Translations under genes and position numbers: made by a program
Shown: in pieces, positions 31,110-43,310 of the stretch
How the letters are laid out: each line of letters begins with the position of its first letter
How positions within the stretch are numbered: the stretch's first letter is position 1
The notes under the pieces: generated by a model
Databases searched by the model: none
What the model was told of the DNA's origin: nothing
What the model saw: the letters and a program-made list of their open reading frames with translations, nothing else
NCBI GenBank assembly: GCA_029168955.1
Contig: JAPDOI010001311.1
Span: 62,001-126,000, forward strand
DNA from: Aplectana chamaeleonis
Lineage: Eukaryota; Nematoda; Chromadorea; Rhabditida; Cosmocercidae
DNA: 64,000 nt
Direction: 5' to 3'

Positions 31110-33630
31110 TCAATACCAAACGTACCTAATGTTTTTACTTGAGGCGCTGAAAAGTTGTACACTAAGGTTTTTGGACACGTCGAGTTTAATGGTACTCAGA
31201 CATTCGCTGTTTGAGTTCGATACCAAAAAGCAGGATCGTTATCGCTATCAACCAATACGATACAAAAATCGATTACCGCAGACCAAAGAGCGGCCACTTT
31301 CGCAGTGCATTGGTTTGCTATAAGTTTGGTATTGGTGGAAACAGGAGGCTGTTATGAACCACCAACGAATACGATTGTCTCTTATGAACCGCCAACCAGA
31401 AACGTGTTTCTATATTGACAATCGTTCCGCTCGCTTTTTCTCCTGTCAGCGTTTAGCGTCATGCCAACAATTGTTTCGAATGTTTTTGATTCGCTTTATT
31501 ATTCATGCCTTTTGCGCTATTTCGTTTTTCTGTTTTTGTACTAACTTTCTTTTTCATTTTCTCTTTCCTTTCTATAACGATATTTTTCGTCTACTAATTC
31601 CTTCTACAGAACTCAAGGTGAGTTCTTTTTGAAAAAGTGTTTCAAATAATTGGTTTAATAGTAAGTTTTAGGGCGGCATTTGTAGAGGTTGACCCTGTTT
31701 TGGTGGAGCGGAGGAAGGGGAGGAATTGTTTGTTTTATTGTTTTCCTTTTCGTTTGAGATTTGTTTGTTTTGTTTCCAGCATTTTGTAATGAAAACATGG
31801 GGAACTTGTCCGTTCGGCGTGTTTTTGCCTTTTCGACCCTCAGTTACTAAAAAAATCTGATTTTGTGTGAATTCGCTGCATTCTACCGTTATAAAATAAC
31901 CGTCACTTTTAATTCGGGTTCTGAAACAAACTTTATCCGACAATTTCTCTGAATTTTGTTAGCAATGATAGCTTCTGTTGTAAAACTATTCACTATTTTT
32001 GAATTCAGGTAAACCTCGGCCATTGCCTCCTTTCAGGAGACCCCCATCAAATCAACCAACAGAAATTGATGATGGAGCACGATCAGGCCTTTTTCTCGAT
32101 CTCTAGTTTTGCTCAACTTTGGAATTTAGAGCAATAAGTGAAAAGTGGCAAAATAGAACTAGCATTAATTACAGTTGGGGAGCGTATATCGCTCACGCGT
32201 GGTGCTGCGTTGCTGACGGTGAGCATCGGCGACAGAATGGACGGCGATGCGACATACGATGAGCACAAGTACCAAAATTGACACGATGAGAAGCATTATA
32301 AAACTTTCTGCGTTCCCTCTCGCTAAGGATAGCCTTTCCTTATATTAAATCCTTATATTAAAAGCTGGACACTCGTGCACACGGAGATGGGGTTACCGCG
32401 TTCGCCGCGTGCACAACATTTACCTTGAATACATAGTATTTGTGACTATGGGACCTTGTTTTATGACTAAAGGTCAAAGTGGTACGAGTATGTCTGCAAG
32501 AACTGACACATTATCGAGAAGAATACATACAGGGGGCGCTTGAAATATGGTGACAAGGTTTCAGATCTCATCCCGTCGATATGTGCGTCGCTAATCACCT
32601 TGTATAGTCTGTTCTATTCATCAAACCTCTCTACAAATGCACACAGTCTCGGAGCGCAAAATGGGGTGAGCGAAAGCCTGAAGTGTTCCCGATCTTCTAC
32701 AGTAGAACTCGCCAGCGAGTCGGCTTCGGTAATTCTTATTCGTTCCATCATGTGACCGTGAAGAACTGCTCTAATGGGGTCATTTCGAAGCAGAGGGTGT
32801 ATGCTTGAAAACTTCCCATAGCTGAAGTCCTTGGACCAACTATTGAAAAAAAAACGCGATGGCGAATTGCCGAAACCCATTTTTGGTCCAGGTCAATGTT
32901 CAAGACAACTGAATTCGTGCCACTTTTTTCGTTTACCTGACGACGTAGCGTCAAACTTGGAGCATAGGTACCTCTGAAAATTTTCTATCGATCTGTACAC
33001 ATATCACCAAGTTTTCCCAAAAATCGATCGATTATCGATTTTCTTGAAAATCAATGAGACGTACGAACTTGGATGAACAGTATTCTTCCACGCTTGACCA
33101 CGAAGTTAGCCGCCTGAATGTCTCCAGGAAATGCAAACAATAACGAAAACGTGGGTGCGCAGAATTGAACAGGGCCAACGTATGAAATTCAGTAACTTCA
33201 CCCTCTTTTTGTAGAGGGTCTGAAGACATCAGCTATGACATGTTTCAAGCAGACACCTTCTGCTTCAAAACGAACCTCTTAGAGCAGCTCTCTAGGCTCA
33301 CACACGTGAAGTAGGAAAGATCATCGAAGAGGACTACGAGCCGATTTATCTCTTACAATTTGAGGACCCCTTTGCCCACCAGTGATTTCGAAAACGACTT
33401 CACGCTACGAAATTTGGTAAATCTTGAGAGAGAGATTCATCAAAGGGAAAAGACCACGGAAGCCGATTAGACACGCACATATGTCGACGGGATAAGAATT
33501 GAACCCTTGTCACAATATTTAGAGCGCACCCAGGGCCCGTAGCAAACCCCCCGCCGCCACCAGATAAAGTTGGCAGCCGACCTGAGGTACGTCGTGCCCA
33601 GATGCCACCTATTGTCGCCAGCCCGTAGCT
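31110..33630. other. Largely non-coding stretch
   Basis: No supported gene. 32520-32610 and 33465-33530 are similar in inverted orientation (GACGCACATATCGACGGGAT and ACACGCACATATGTCGACGG), suggesting ends of a degraded fold-back. A minus-strand frame at 32614-32880 continues past one TAG with plausible composition, but I do not recognise it. Confidence 0.35.
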
Positions 33631-34114
33631 ACAATACCGCCGCTATCCAAGGGTAAAAAGTGAGCGAAATGGGCGAAGTCGGCAACTAAAGCGTCTTTCG
33701 ACCACAACTCGCCACAAAGTGCTCCGTTTTCAATTTCGAAAACGCCGAAATGTACAGCATGTCAATCGTGCGAAAATATTTAGGGAAATTCGGGAGGAAC
33801 ATAATTTTCCAAGGTAAAATATATTTTCATTTTGATCATGCCAGAGATCGCGTTTGGTTGCTTTTGATCGAATGAGCTCGTTATCTTGTGATAACATTAT
33901 CAAATTCATAAACACCCCATCTTAAAAAGGCGTTTTCATAAGTAAATTTCAATTTCTTTCTATACAGTTAGATAGATTGTGCCGCGGAGAACACTTTGGT
34001 CCTTCCGAAATTGAAAACGGAGCATTTTGAGGCGAGTTGTTGTCGAAAGACGCGTTAGTTGCCGACTTCGCCCATTTCGCCCACGTTTTGCCCTTGGATA
34101 GCAGCGGCATTCTA
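33631..34114. mobile_element. Fold-back MITE 'ATACCGCCGCTATCC', copy 1
   Basis: Inverted termini of about 100 bp: left AATACCGCCGCTATCCAAGG then GCAACTAAAGCGTCTTTCGA; right TCGAAAGACGCGTTAGTTGC then CCTTGGATAGCAGCGGCATT. It is about 80% similar to 51781-52270 in the same orientation, including the CTTGTGATAACATTATCAAA centre. Confidence 0.8.
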
Positions 34115-34664
34115 ACCCTTTTCCGGCAGGATAAATCTATTTGCAAAAATCAGCCACATGATGGAGCCGAACCACGCAGCTTGATAGCATCGACAGCGCG
34201 CACAGCAACTGCACCGCGCGATCACATTGGAAGTGGCATTCTCGGTAGTAGGAAGGGTGTGGGATGAACAAAACAATCAACAGGAATCTATTCCATGCAG
34301 ATCGTTCCCTTAGGTCTGCAGTCCATCCTATTCTGATAAGTTCATTACAAACTATGCACGGCTATATCTGCTTACACGTTTTCAGCAGTTGCACAAGTAC
34401 AAATTTTCGAATTTGCAAAAAAAATTAATAGTTTCTGATTTTTTTTTGGGAAAAGTCCGCAGATTACTTGAAGCTTGATCAGAGTGATTTTTGACGTTGA
34501 AAAATATCTACTCTTTCCCGTGCTATACTTACCTTTTTTGAAACTAAGCAGGTGATGCTCTAGTTTCAGAATTATACCTATTCTTAAAGGGCTTATGATT
34601 TTTCTTCCAAGAACTACATATGTTGGTAAATGATCACGCTGCTATTCGCTTAACAAACATCGAC
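34115..34664. other. AT-rich stretch, nothing recognised
   Basis: No open frame with a motif and no inverted repeat. Confidence 0.35.
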
Positions 34665-35170
34665 TTAAAGGCAGTGTTCACGATAAAAATCGTTTTTCTG
34701 TTTTCCCGCCTATCTTGAAAACGGCCCCCTATGCTCCAAAATACTGATTCCAATGATGTCTCTAAAATCGTACAAGACCTTCTGGGAACGGAGTTATGGC
34801 CCCTCAAAAATTAAGCTAAGGAAACATGGTGGACGAGTTGTCCGAGGCTTGTAACTTCCGTCTTTTGCAGCCGATCTATGCAAGCTGATCTGTGTAAAGA
34901 GAGAAGTTAAGAATGAAGGGAAGAATGGGGGTAGTGATTGGAAATCATCGCTCATCTCACGATCTCGAGCATTCACTTGTTCACGTCGGTGGGCGTGTGT
35001 TGCGCTTTTTGGGTTTGCCTTGCGCTCGAAGTGGCAACTTCGGGCTCCTTTGGAGCTTTTCCTGGCTCGTTTTCATGCGTTCTTTCGACGTCAACGTTAC
35101 AGTGTGCCCCTCCACTACCCGTTCCTAGTGGAAACTGAAACACATTTTTTATCGTGGACACTGCCTTTAA
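34665..35170. mobile_element. TTAA MITE, copy B
   Basis: TTAAAGGCAGTGTTCACGAT at the left, ATCGTGGACACTGCCTTTAA at the right. The interior is closely similar to copy F (62412-62901), including the block GAAACATGGTGGACGAGTTG. It shares its right TTAA with copy C. Confidence 0.85.
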
Positions 35171-35629
35171 AGGCAGTGTTCACGATGGAAAAATCTCTAG
35201 TTTTCTCACGGAAACGTAAGCTTTGGTACCTACCGATGAAAACAGTGAAGAGAGAAGAGAATCACGAAAAACCATCGGGAAGTGGGTGAAAATCGCGTGG
35301 GCCAGTCAGCCCATTGGGCCACCCCGCCTACCAAACTTGTCCTTTCTGAAGAAGCTTGACAGCCGGTTCGCAGAGGTAATGGCTTCGATAAGTAGCAGTG
35401 GATAAGAAGGTTCACCTTATCACATGGAAAAACTTCATTCCTTCGCATCGGTCAATCCTTACATTCTCAAAAATTTGACGTCACACAAGAGGTCCTGCCT
35501 AAGTAGAAAAATATGCTTTCTCGTCACTTTCTGCAGTTTTTCCTGACGCTGCTGTCACATTAAGCTCTTGACCCATCATAATCTGTAAGAACCTGAACAT
35601 CCAGGATTTATCGTGAACACTGCCTTTAA
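35167..35629. mobile_element. TTAA MITE, copy C, abutting copy B
   Basis: Begins at the same TTAA that ends copy B and ends ATCGTGAACACTGCCTTTAA. The interior differs from B but resembles the fragment at 63163-63335 (CCCATTGGGCCACCCCGCC-type block), so it is a second subfamily. Confidence 0.85.
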
Positions 35630-36805
35630 AATGGGGTTGAGAATAGAAGCAAATCTTGATGTTTTTGAACATTTCATGTTTTCGAGTGCAATGCCCTTTT
35701 AGAGGCACAAAAATCGCTCACAAATCATCGCGAGACTTTGGCCTGAACCCAACAACTTTGTTAATAACACAGCTACCTTTAAAAACCCCGTGGTGTACGC
35801 CTGTTTTTAATTGTTTCCAGGGCAAAAAGTGAGAAGAAAAATTTTCGATAATTATCGGAGTTTCTCAGAATTTTGGAATTTTTTTCGAGACGATCGTCCG
35901 GATTTTTATCGGATAGGAGCTCATAATCATTAATTCTTTGTGCTTGTTTTCTCTCCAGAGTATCCATCATCAACTTTTAATCTGCTGCTATGCTTGACCA
36001 CTGCTGCCGTTTCCTCCTTTCCTTGCTGTGAAGGTTTTTTCATCACCTTTTTTCATAAGCACTGCACGCACTGTCTTACGGTATGTTGGTATGTGTGTGA
36101 GTTTTTTTTTGGGGGGAGGAAGGGGGAGTATATCGAATGCGCATTCCCGACAGTTTCTGTGCTGAAAAAAAGGTGTTGTAGAACAGCAACAATTCGATCG
36201 AAGTGAACAGAGCCACATAGAAATATGGTTACCTGGAACACGATCTCGAACTTTTCATCGCGACAAATCTGTCAAAATATCTCTTAGTGGTTGCGCAAAA
36301 TTAGTGAACCAAGAAACCATCCGAAAAATTGGCCAGCTCTCTGGAGAAAATACTTTGTTGAATTCAATTTCAAATTATTTTCTTGAATTTGCGAAGGAAA
36401 CTGAGTATAGACACTTGGTAGGTACAGCCTCTTATGAAAAAGACAAAGCCCCTGACAAATGTGATCGATAACACTACAGGCTATAAAACGGCGAAATTCA
36501 CATGGTTCCTACGCGTGCTGGTGTGGAGCGGAGGTTAGAGACAGTGAGAGAGCGGAGGGCAGACGGACGCCCAGGCGCCGCGCGCCTCAGTGATGTGAAT
36601 TAGAGGGGATGTGGAAACGAGTGATGTGAAACCGTTTTATAGATGGTATGTAACAAATTTTAACTTTTTTCTCTTCCTGGGTTGAAATTGTGTTTTCCCA
36701 ACCCGTCAGGTCTAGAACAGGCATGAAATCGCTGTTATTCCAGGTAATCTTTGCTGTCGTGACCAGGACAATGAAATTTGGAAAGTCGCGCATTTACGTA
36801 AGACT
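35630..36805. other. Unassigned stretch
   Basis: No supported gene. A short GC-rich patch near 36510-36585 follows a TATAAAA at about 36481, but there is no open frame beside it that I would call. Confidence 0.3.
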
Positions 36806-37783
36806 ATTTTTGTTCCTGGCTTCTAAGTGTTATATTTCAATTGTTTATGTCTAATGTATGTAAAAAATGACTTCATTTGGCACAAACTTTGCTAACACGA
36901 CGACAGAACGAAGAAAACTTTTTTTTGTGAAATTAGGAAGATTTTTATTCATTTTCGGCACTATGATCAGGTAAAAACAAAAAATGCACAAGGAATAGAC
37001 AAACTCAATCGGAAACCACTCAACAAGGTTCAGAAATGTGTAGATTTTCTAGATTAACGATTGTACTGTGGATCACCCTCTCGAAGTTGCACCCAAATGT
37101 AGTCCCCCCTCATGGTTTCGTTATACTATCATTGGTAACGACGTCCAAAGTCCAATATATCTTGATGAAAGGGCCTGCCTTGCCCGTTAAGTTTGTCAAG
37201 GTGCGAATCAATGATATGGACTTTCAGAGACATTCTGCATCCCATTTAGGCGTAATTCTTTATGAGAGTGCACCAACTCCACATAGCTTTCAGCTTTGTG
37301 AACACCTAGGAAGCCGTGAACAACTGCAGCGGAACTGCTCGCTCTCCCTGTTCAACAGCTTTGCGAAATCTGCACTTTTTAAGATGCTCTTAATCTGTAT
37401 TTCGACGAATATACCAGCCCTGACCCTATCCTCGGACAGAGTCTTTACCAACAACAGTATAACTAAACATGATGAGGGACTACATTTGGGTGCAACTTCG
37501 AGAGAGTGATTCACAATACAATCGTAAGTCTAGAAAATCTACACATTTCTGAACCTTGTTGAGTCCTTTTCGACTGTGTTTGTCTGATCCGTTTGAATTT
37601 TTGGTTTTACATGTTCATAATGTCGAAAATGAATAAAAATCCTTCTATTTGCACAAAAAAAAAAAACGGGTTTTCTTCGTGCTGCTGTAGTGTAAGCGAA
37701 GTTTGTTCTCAATGAAGTAATTTTTTCACATACTTTGGACATAAGCAATTGAAATACAACACTTAGAAGCCAGGAACAAAAAT
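36806..37783. mobile_element. Fold-back element, about 980 bp, arms about 330 bp
   Basis: Left end TTTTTGTTCCTGGCTTCTAA, right end TTAGAAGCCAGGAACAAAAA. Inner arm blocks AGGTTCAGAAATGTGTAGAT / ATCTACACATTTCTGAACCT and GTTGCACCCAAATGTAGTCC / GGACTACATTTGGGTGCAAC are also mirrored. A 157-codon frame in the left half is part of this hairpin and has no recognised domain. Confidence 0.9.
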
Positions 37784-38160
37784 CGTGTTACATAGTGTAA
37801 TGAGAAACCAGAGCAGAAATCAGCGCCAGCAAAAATCAACAGCTGATGAGGAGCGATTGATTGTGCCATCTTGAAAGATGGCCAGCACCAATGCAGCAAT
37901 AATCGGCACAAGCGTTTTCCGTTGTTGAAGGCTTCATAATGGTTTCTCCTCCAAGATCCATTACAAGTTACGGGGAGGCTATCATTCTAGTGCCCAATTG
38001 ACAGCCTATGCGGGGAATGTTTGCATGATCAGCGCAAAACTCAGGAATTTCACTTGAACCTCAACGGAGATGGTCAAACGTCGTCAGAAAAGGTCAAAGA
38101 ATCGCGTTCTTCTCCCGCGCCGCCTCCACCTTGGTCATGCACATCCCATGACTTGGCTCC
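37784..38160. other. Short unassigned flank of the large element
   Basis: No gene or repeat seen. Confidence 0.3.
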
Positions 38161-38168
38161 CTCCCTAC

Positions 38169-38388
38169 TAGAGTGTTGGAACGAATAATTTTTTGAATAA
38201 TCGAATAAACGAATAATTCGAATAATCCACTTCTTCGAATATTCGATTATTCGAATAAACGAATATTTCACTTCTTTGAATATTCGATTATTCGGATAAC
38301 CCGAATAATCCAATTCTTTGAATATTCGAATATTCGAATTATTCGAATATTCGAATATTATTCGAATAAACGAATATTTGGGCAACAC
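38169..38388. repeat. AATATTCG-rich terminal tract, outer end of left copy
   Basis: Units such as TTCGAATAACCCGAATAATC and CACTTCTTTGAATATTCG repeat imperfectly. Its inner edge reads GGGCAACACTA, matching the opposite terminus of the big element. The tract alone therefore looks like a complete small element with TAGAGTGTTG/CAACACTA ends. Confidence 0.75.
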
Positions 38389-38935
38389 TATTGCGTACTA
38401 TCCCATCCAATCCACTCCAGGCAAACTGGGGCATCGACAACAGGTTGAGAAGTTGTCATCTCATAAACTGCACCCTCTTGACAACTCAAATCGCTCGCAT
38501 TGTAAGCCTGACAACTGCCCGTTGCCCAGCGATGCCCGCCTGTTGTCGGGCTGTTGACATTTTGACCTGTCGCGTTTAGCGGCCTATTTAGTAGCGGTTC
38601 ACATCCTGCAAGGCCTTTATGTGGCTTAGGAACTACTTTGCACCCACCCGCGTCGCGGTCGGCGCATCGACACGCATCGCGGTCAGCACACCTACACGCA
38701 TCGCGGTCGGCGCGTTGACACGCGTCGCGGTCGGCACACCCACGCGTCGCGGCTGGGTCGCCCAACCTCCACTGAGGCCGCCACCGGATGGGCAGGGCTT
38801 CCAGATGCTGGGCGGGGCCAATGTACCGCATACTTGGGTAATTGAACCGGCTGCAGTCTTGTCACTTAAATTCAGCATACACGCTCGTAAACGTGGTTGA
38901 GATACTAACTGCGGAAGTTGAATGGCATGGCTCAG

Positions 38936-39273
38936 AACACAACGCCTACGGATCCTGAAGCGTCAAAAACGACCAAAAGTGACGCTACACGACTGAGGAG
39001 TCGGACCCACACCTGTATCAGCTCGCCCCTGCATTCGCGTCCTCCTAAACAGGGGTGCTGGTCAATTTCCACCGTCGGTGACGTTTGCGGTTTACCTATT
39101 GTACCTATTGTACCACCCACAAGCGTCGCCGATGGTGGGAATGGCCCAGCACCCTTTTTTTTTTGAAGGAGGACGCAAATACAAGGGCGGGCAGATACAG
39201 GGCGAAACAACTTCTCACTCATGTAGCGTCATTGTGGGTAGTTTTTGACGCTTCGCTAGGCGTTGTGTTCTGA
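38936..39273. mobile_element. Fold-back, 338 bp, left copy
   Basis: Left arm CTCAGAACACAACGCCTACG then GAAGCGTCAAAAACGACC; right arm mirrors it (GTTTTTGACGCTTCGCTAGG then CGTTGTGTTCTGA). The inner arms CACCGTCGGTGACGTTTGCG and CAAGCGTCGCCGATGGTGGG also pair. The partner in the right copy is 61019-61366. Confidence 0.8.
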
Positions 39274-40109
39274 AGCTGAGGTGTGCGGCAAAGAAATGGA
39301 AATTTCGGCAGACGGCAACGGCAACGGCAAACTCCAAAAATGGCCGGCAAACGGCAAAATCTGTTCTGTGCTATAATGCACCCCCATTTGTTTAGTCGTG
39401 TGGTAAACCATGCAATATCTGCCAGTCACTATGTATCTGGCGTTTAACTAGCCTTTACAGGAAGGGAAAATCCCATATATCAAAAGCTACTTGGAAGCCT
39501 CAGATGATCAGAGTACTGCAGTAGCGCTGTTTTGTATGTGATAGTATAGGAGCTTCCATCAAGTTCTACGAGGCCGTTTGATTGCGCGACCCAGCCTAGT
39601 CGGTCCGGGCACCAGGGCTGGGCACACGTCCCGGCAAAGCGATTCTGAATATGCACCCCCCTTAGCCCCGTAATTAGCCCCGTAATTTTTAGCCACCCCC
39701 CTATTGAAAATCGAAATCGGCTATTTTCCGAAAAGTTGAGCACAACAGCCATGATTTTGACTTCCTGATTCTGATAAACAAGAATATAAAAAAGCACTGA
39801 ATAGAGAACATTCGGAACATGTCAACAAAAAAGGTAGTGTAATGTCTAAACTTCAAAACAATCCCATGAGGAAAATTCGTTAGTAAGACGGTAAGTTATG
39901 ACAAAAGATGAAAAAAAAAAATTATTACAAAACAATTGAACAATTACAAACAACAGAACTACTACTATTGCGATATTTAATGTTTTCTGTCGAATGTTTT
40001 CATAAACCTATGAAGGAGCAGAAGGATTAGATAGTCTTTGTTTGGTTGTTCTGATGTAAATCAGAACTATTTTGTGTGTTGTGGAACAATGTTAGGATTC
40101 ATTTGATGC

Positions 40110-40985
40110 GTAGGGAGTGGAAAACAAGAGTTTTACCCTCCTGGAATGCCGCAATCCTTAGAGACTCGGCCTGCCGTGCGATACAGTGTTTGTACGCAGC
40201 TACACAGCGCACACGGGAGTGGACGCACACAATATTAATAAAAATGTATTTTTATTACAGAACGGGAAGAAGAAAAGGATTGAAACTGAAGGAAATGGGA
40301 GAAGGTAAAGGTAGTCTATTCTGTATGTACCCATTTCAGAAATTTAATGTAAATAAACAAAGTTAGAGTGGGTGTAAATATTTAGCCGTGACAAGGTTCC
40401 TTCAAACGAACCTAGTTGATCAAATGTAGCATTAAACAAGAGAACAAAGGATATTGTGAGAAAGATGAGAATCTGGCAAACATTTTAGTTTTAATAGGAT
40501 CGAGTTTTAATGTGATTTAAGGACCTTAAATCTCGCCCCGGTTTTACCCTGAAAACCGGGACGAGTCTTAAGGTCCTTAAGTCACATTGAATATCAAACC
40601 TATTGCTACTAAAATGTTTGCCCGATTCTCCTCTTTCTCTCAATGCTCTTAGTTCTCAGGTTTATTGGTGTTTTTAATCAACTAGGTTCATTTGAATGAA
40701 CCTTATCAAAACCGAAACTCCGCTCCGCTCCAACTTAGTTTGTTTACATTAAAACTCTATAGTGGATACATTGAAAGTATCCTATTTCTGCCTTCTTCTA
40801 TTTACTCCAGTTTCAATCATTTTCTCCGCCCGTTCTGTAATAAAATACATTTTTAATTAATATTGCGCGCGCGTCCACTCCAGTGCGCGCTGTGCCAGCT
40901 GCGGAGCTACCTTATCGCACAACTAGCCTATCTATGAGAGATTGCGGCATTCAAATGGATAAAACTCGGGTTTTATATGTACAGG
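40110..40985. repeat. Long fold-back, arms about 400 bp
   Basis: Centre at about 40547 (CTCGCCCCGGTTTTACCCTG / AAAACCGGGACGAG). Outer arm blocks GTTTTACCCTCCTGGAATGC / GCATTCAAATGGATAAAAC-type and GAACGGGAAGAAGAAAAGGA / TCATTTTCTCCGCCCGTTCT are mirrored with moderate divergence. A more degenerate pairing seems to continue out to about 39590 and 41790. Confidence 0.8.
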
Positions 40986-42371
40986 GTACTTCTCAATGAG
41001 GACAGCACGGTCATTCGCTTCTTTTTAGGAACTTGCAGTCTTCAATTTGTTACATTTGGCTCTCTTATTAAGTCACATTCTCATGCATTAAAATCTATTG
41101 ACTAGTTGTGATACTGACTGTGCTATCTGTACTTTTAAACTGTCGAAATAAAGCCTAGCCTGCTCGGATGGGTAGGGCGGAGTAAGCAGCGCAACGTTCG
41201 GTCTTGGCAAAATATAACAGTGATAAGGAGATTTTGACATGATAAGCCCGATAAGCCTTGCTTCGAACGGCTCAAAATGAGCGACATAGGCTATACATCA
41301 GTTCGCTAATCTTTTTAACTTTAACAATAAGCTTTCCTGGGCCCTGTCTTTGTATCTTTGCCTCGAATCGGTAGCCACCCGCGTAATCAATGAACGTTGA
41401 ACCAAAGCAACAGTGGCTACATGTACACCACTACATCAGCCCTTACTTGCTACAAGATAACAGAAGGGTGTTCATTCCTTCATCGAAACAAACTTCGACA
41501 GCAACCATGAATTATTGCGAACACAACATGCATCTCTATCAATAATTTGGATTCTTTAAGCGTTGGCCTAAAAAGCGGAGAAGTATGGCAAATCAGAAGA
41601 ATAGTGTAAATTTTTTTCCTGAAATTCGACAGAACATGCACCTCGTTGTTTTTTTTTTGGTGTTCGGTTTAGGCACCCCCCTTTGCCCTCTCTGCAACGT
41701 CAATATGCGCCCCCTAAGGTTAACCGGGACGCGTGACCAGCCCTGCCGGGCGCGTGCAGCAAAGCGTAAGACAGATTGGTGCGGAGGAGTGTGCGCCGAC
41801 CCAAAGACTGTGGTCGATACCGGTACCACAATCAGGTGCGAATAGATGGATGAATACGCGTTGATTGGTCGAAAGGAAGGAAAGGAGGAAGACAGTCCAC
41901 ACCGCGATCAGCAGCGCGCATTTTAGGTTATGACCGGAGTCATTCACAATTTTACAGTTAGTAGCAAGTGATAGGCTCAGTGTTTTTCGCTCACTTGAAA
42001 TCACGCCTAGATGGCCTAATTCGTGAGGCTAAAAAGTGGAGTGCGACTGGTCAAGTTGAAGACAAACTGCACGATAAAAACAGCCTTGGAGTTTTAGCCA
42101 AAATCAAAAGCTTCGAAGGGGCATGCTGATCTAATACACAGAATGAGAGGCACCTGGTGATAATTCGACTGGTACATGCGACGCGCGCGACAGAAAGTCG
42201 TTGCGCCCACGTCGTCGCTGGAGCGCCGCGCGCGGAGCGTTTAGCCAGCCGACTGCTCTTGAGCGTTTTCATTCTGTGTATTCAGCCAACAAGCCGGCAC
42301 GAGGCCCAATACAACAACAACGTCGACTAAAAACAAACAATCAATCACTCTATGCGGCCCCGAAACATGAA

Positions 42372-42430
42372 TGCGGTGTGCCGCCCACCCACTTCCCTGT
42401 GGTTACCGAGGAAGTGGGTGGGGCAACACA
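42372..42430. repeat. Short palindrome, left copy
   Basis: GCGGTGTGCCGCCCACCCAC then TTCC, mirrored by GGAAGTGGGTGGGGCAACAC then ACC. The partner in the right copy is 57842-57904. Confidence 0.8.
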
Positions 42431-42866
42431 CCACATTCAAACTTCTTGGCCGTATACTTATATTGATTGCTCGTTTTGAGCAGGTTTTCGACGCTGTTGT
42501 TGCAATGGGCCTCGGACATTTGATTTCAGGTAAAAATTTGAAGACGGTTTCAATCGTTGCCTACGAAGATTTTTCGTTTTTCAACTCTACACCATTTCAT
42601 AAAAAACTCAGCTCTGCCAAGGAGTCAACCCGGTGCTATCGCAGCGGGGAATGAGGCACATAGCAATCCCACTCGACCATGCCCATTTTTTCGCTCCGCC
42701 GCGCAATTTGAGAACCAACTGAGGGTTTCCTCCCATTCCAGAATTAGTAGAGTAGTTGTGGAGCAGAAAAATAGGCGTAGCCAAGTGCCCCCTCGCTGCG
42801 ATAGCACCGTCAACCCTTCGTTACAGCTAATCATCTCGGCATCGAAAATATTATTGAACACTACCC

Positions 42867-43310
42867 TTAAAGGCAGTGTCACGATAAAAATCGTTTTCGA
42901 GTTTCCACCAGAAAACGAAGGTTTAGAGTCTGACTGTTTCATCAGTGAAGAAAGAATCATGAACAACGCTGCGAAACATCCAAAATTAGCTCTTCTTCTT
43001 GAATGCCACATTTCAGCGGTGGGTCAGTTGCGCGGGCATGGGCCTGAAGTAGACAGCGTGTGCAAATGCGCCCTAATGATAAAACTTAGCCGCGCTCATA
43101 TCTCAATGCTAGTGTAGAAGCGGACCAAATGTTCCTCGGAAAACTCGAACGCGAGCGGAAGGGCTAGCGCGAGCGGACTTCGGAGCCGTACGGAGCTCTT
43201 TCGGGCTCGTTTTCGTTCGTCCTTTCGACCCCAATGCTCCAATGAGACCCTGAACTTTCGATTTCCGGCCAAGAACTGAGGACGAAAATTATCGTGGACA
43301 CTGCCTTTAA
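42867..43310. mobile_element. TTAA MITE, copy D (inside left copy)
   Basis: TTAAAGGCAGTGTCACGATA to TATCGTGGACACTGCCTTTA then A. Orthologous to copy E in the right composite element, so it inserted before the two copies separated. Confidence 0.85.

Noticed and set aside
32614..32880. Possible coding exon on the minus strand
   Set aside because: It reads plausibly past one stop, but no family was recognised, splice sites do not fit, and part of it lies next to an inverted-repeat remnant.
37036..37509. 157-codon frame
   Set aside because: It lies in the arm and loop of the fold-back at 36806-37783 and is mirrored by a frame on the other strand.
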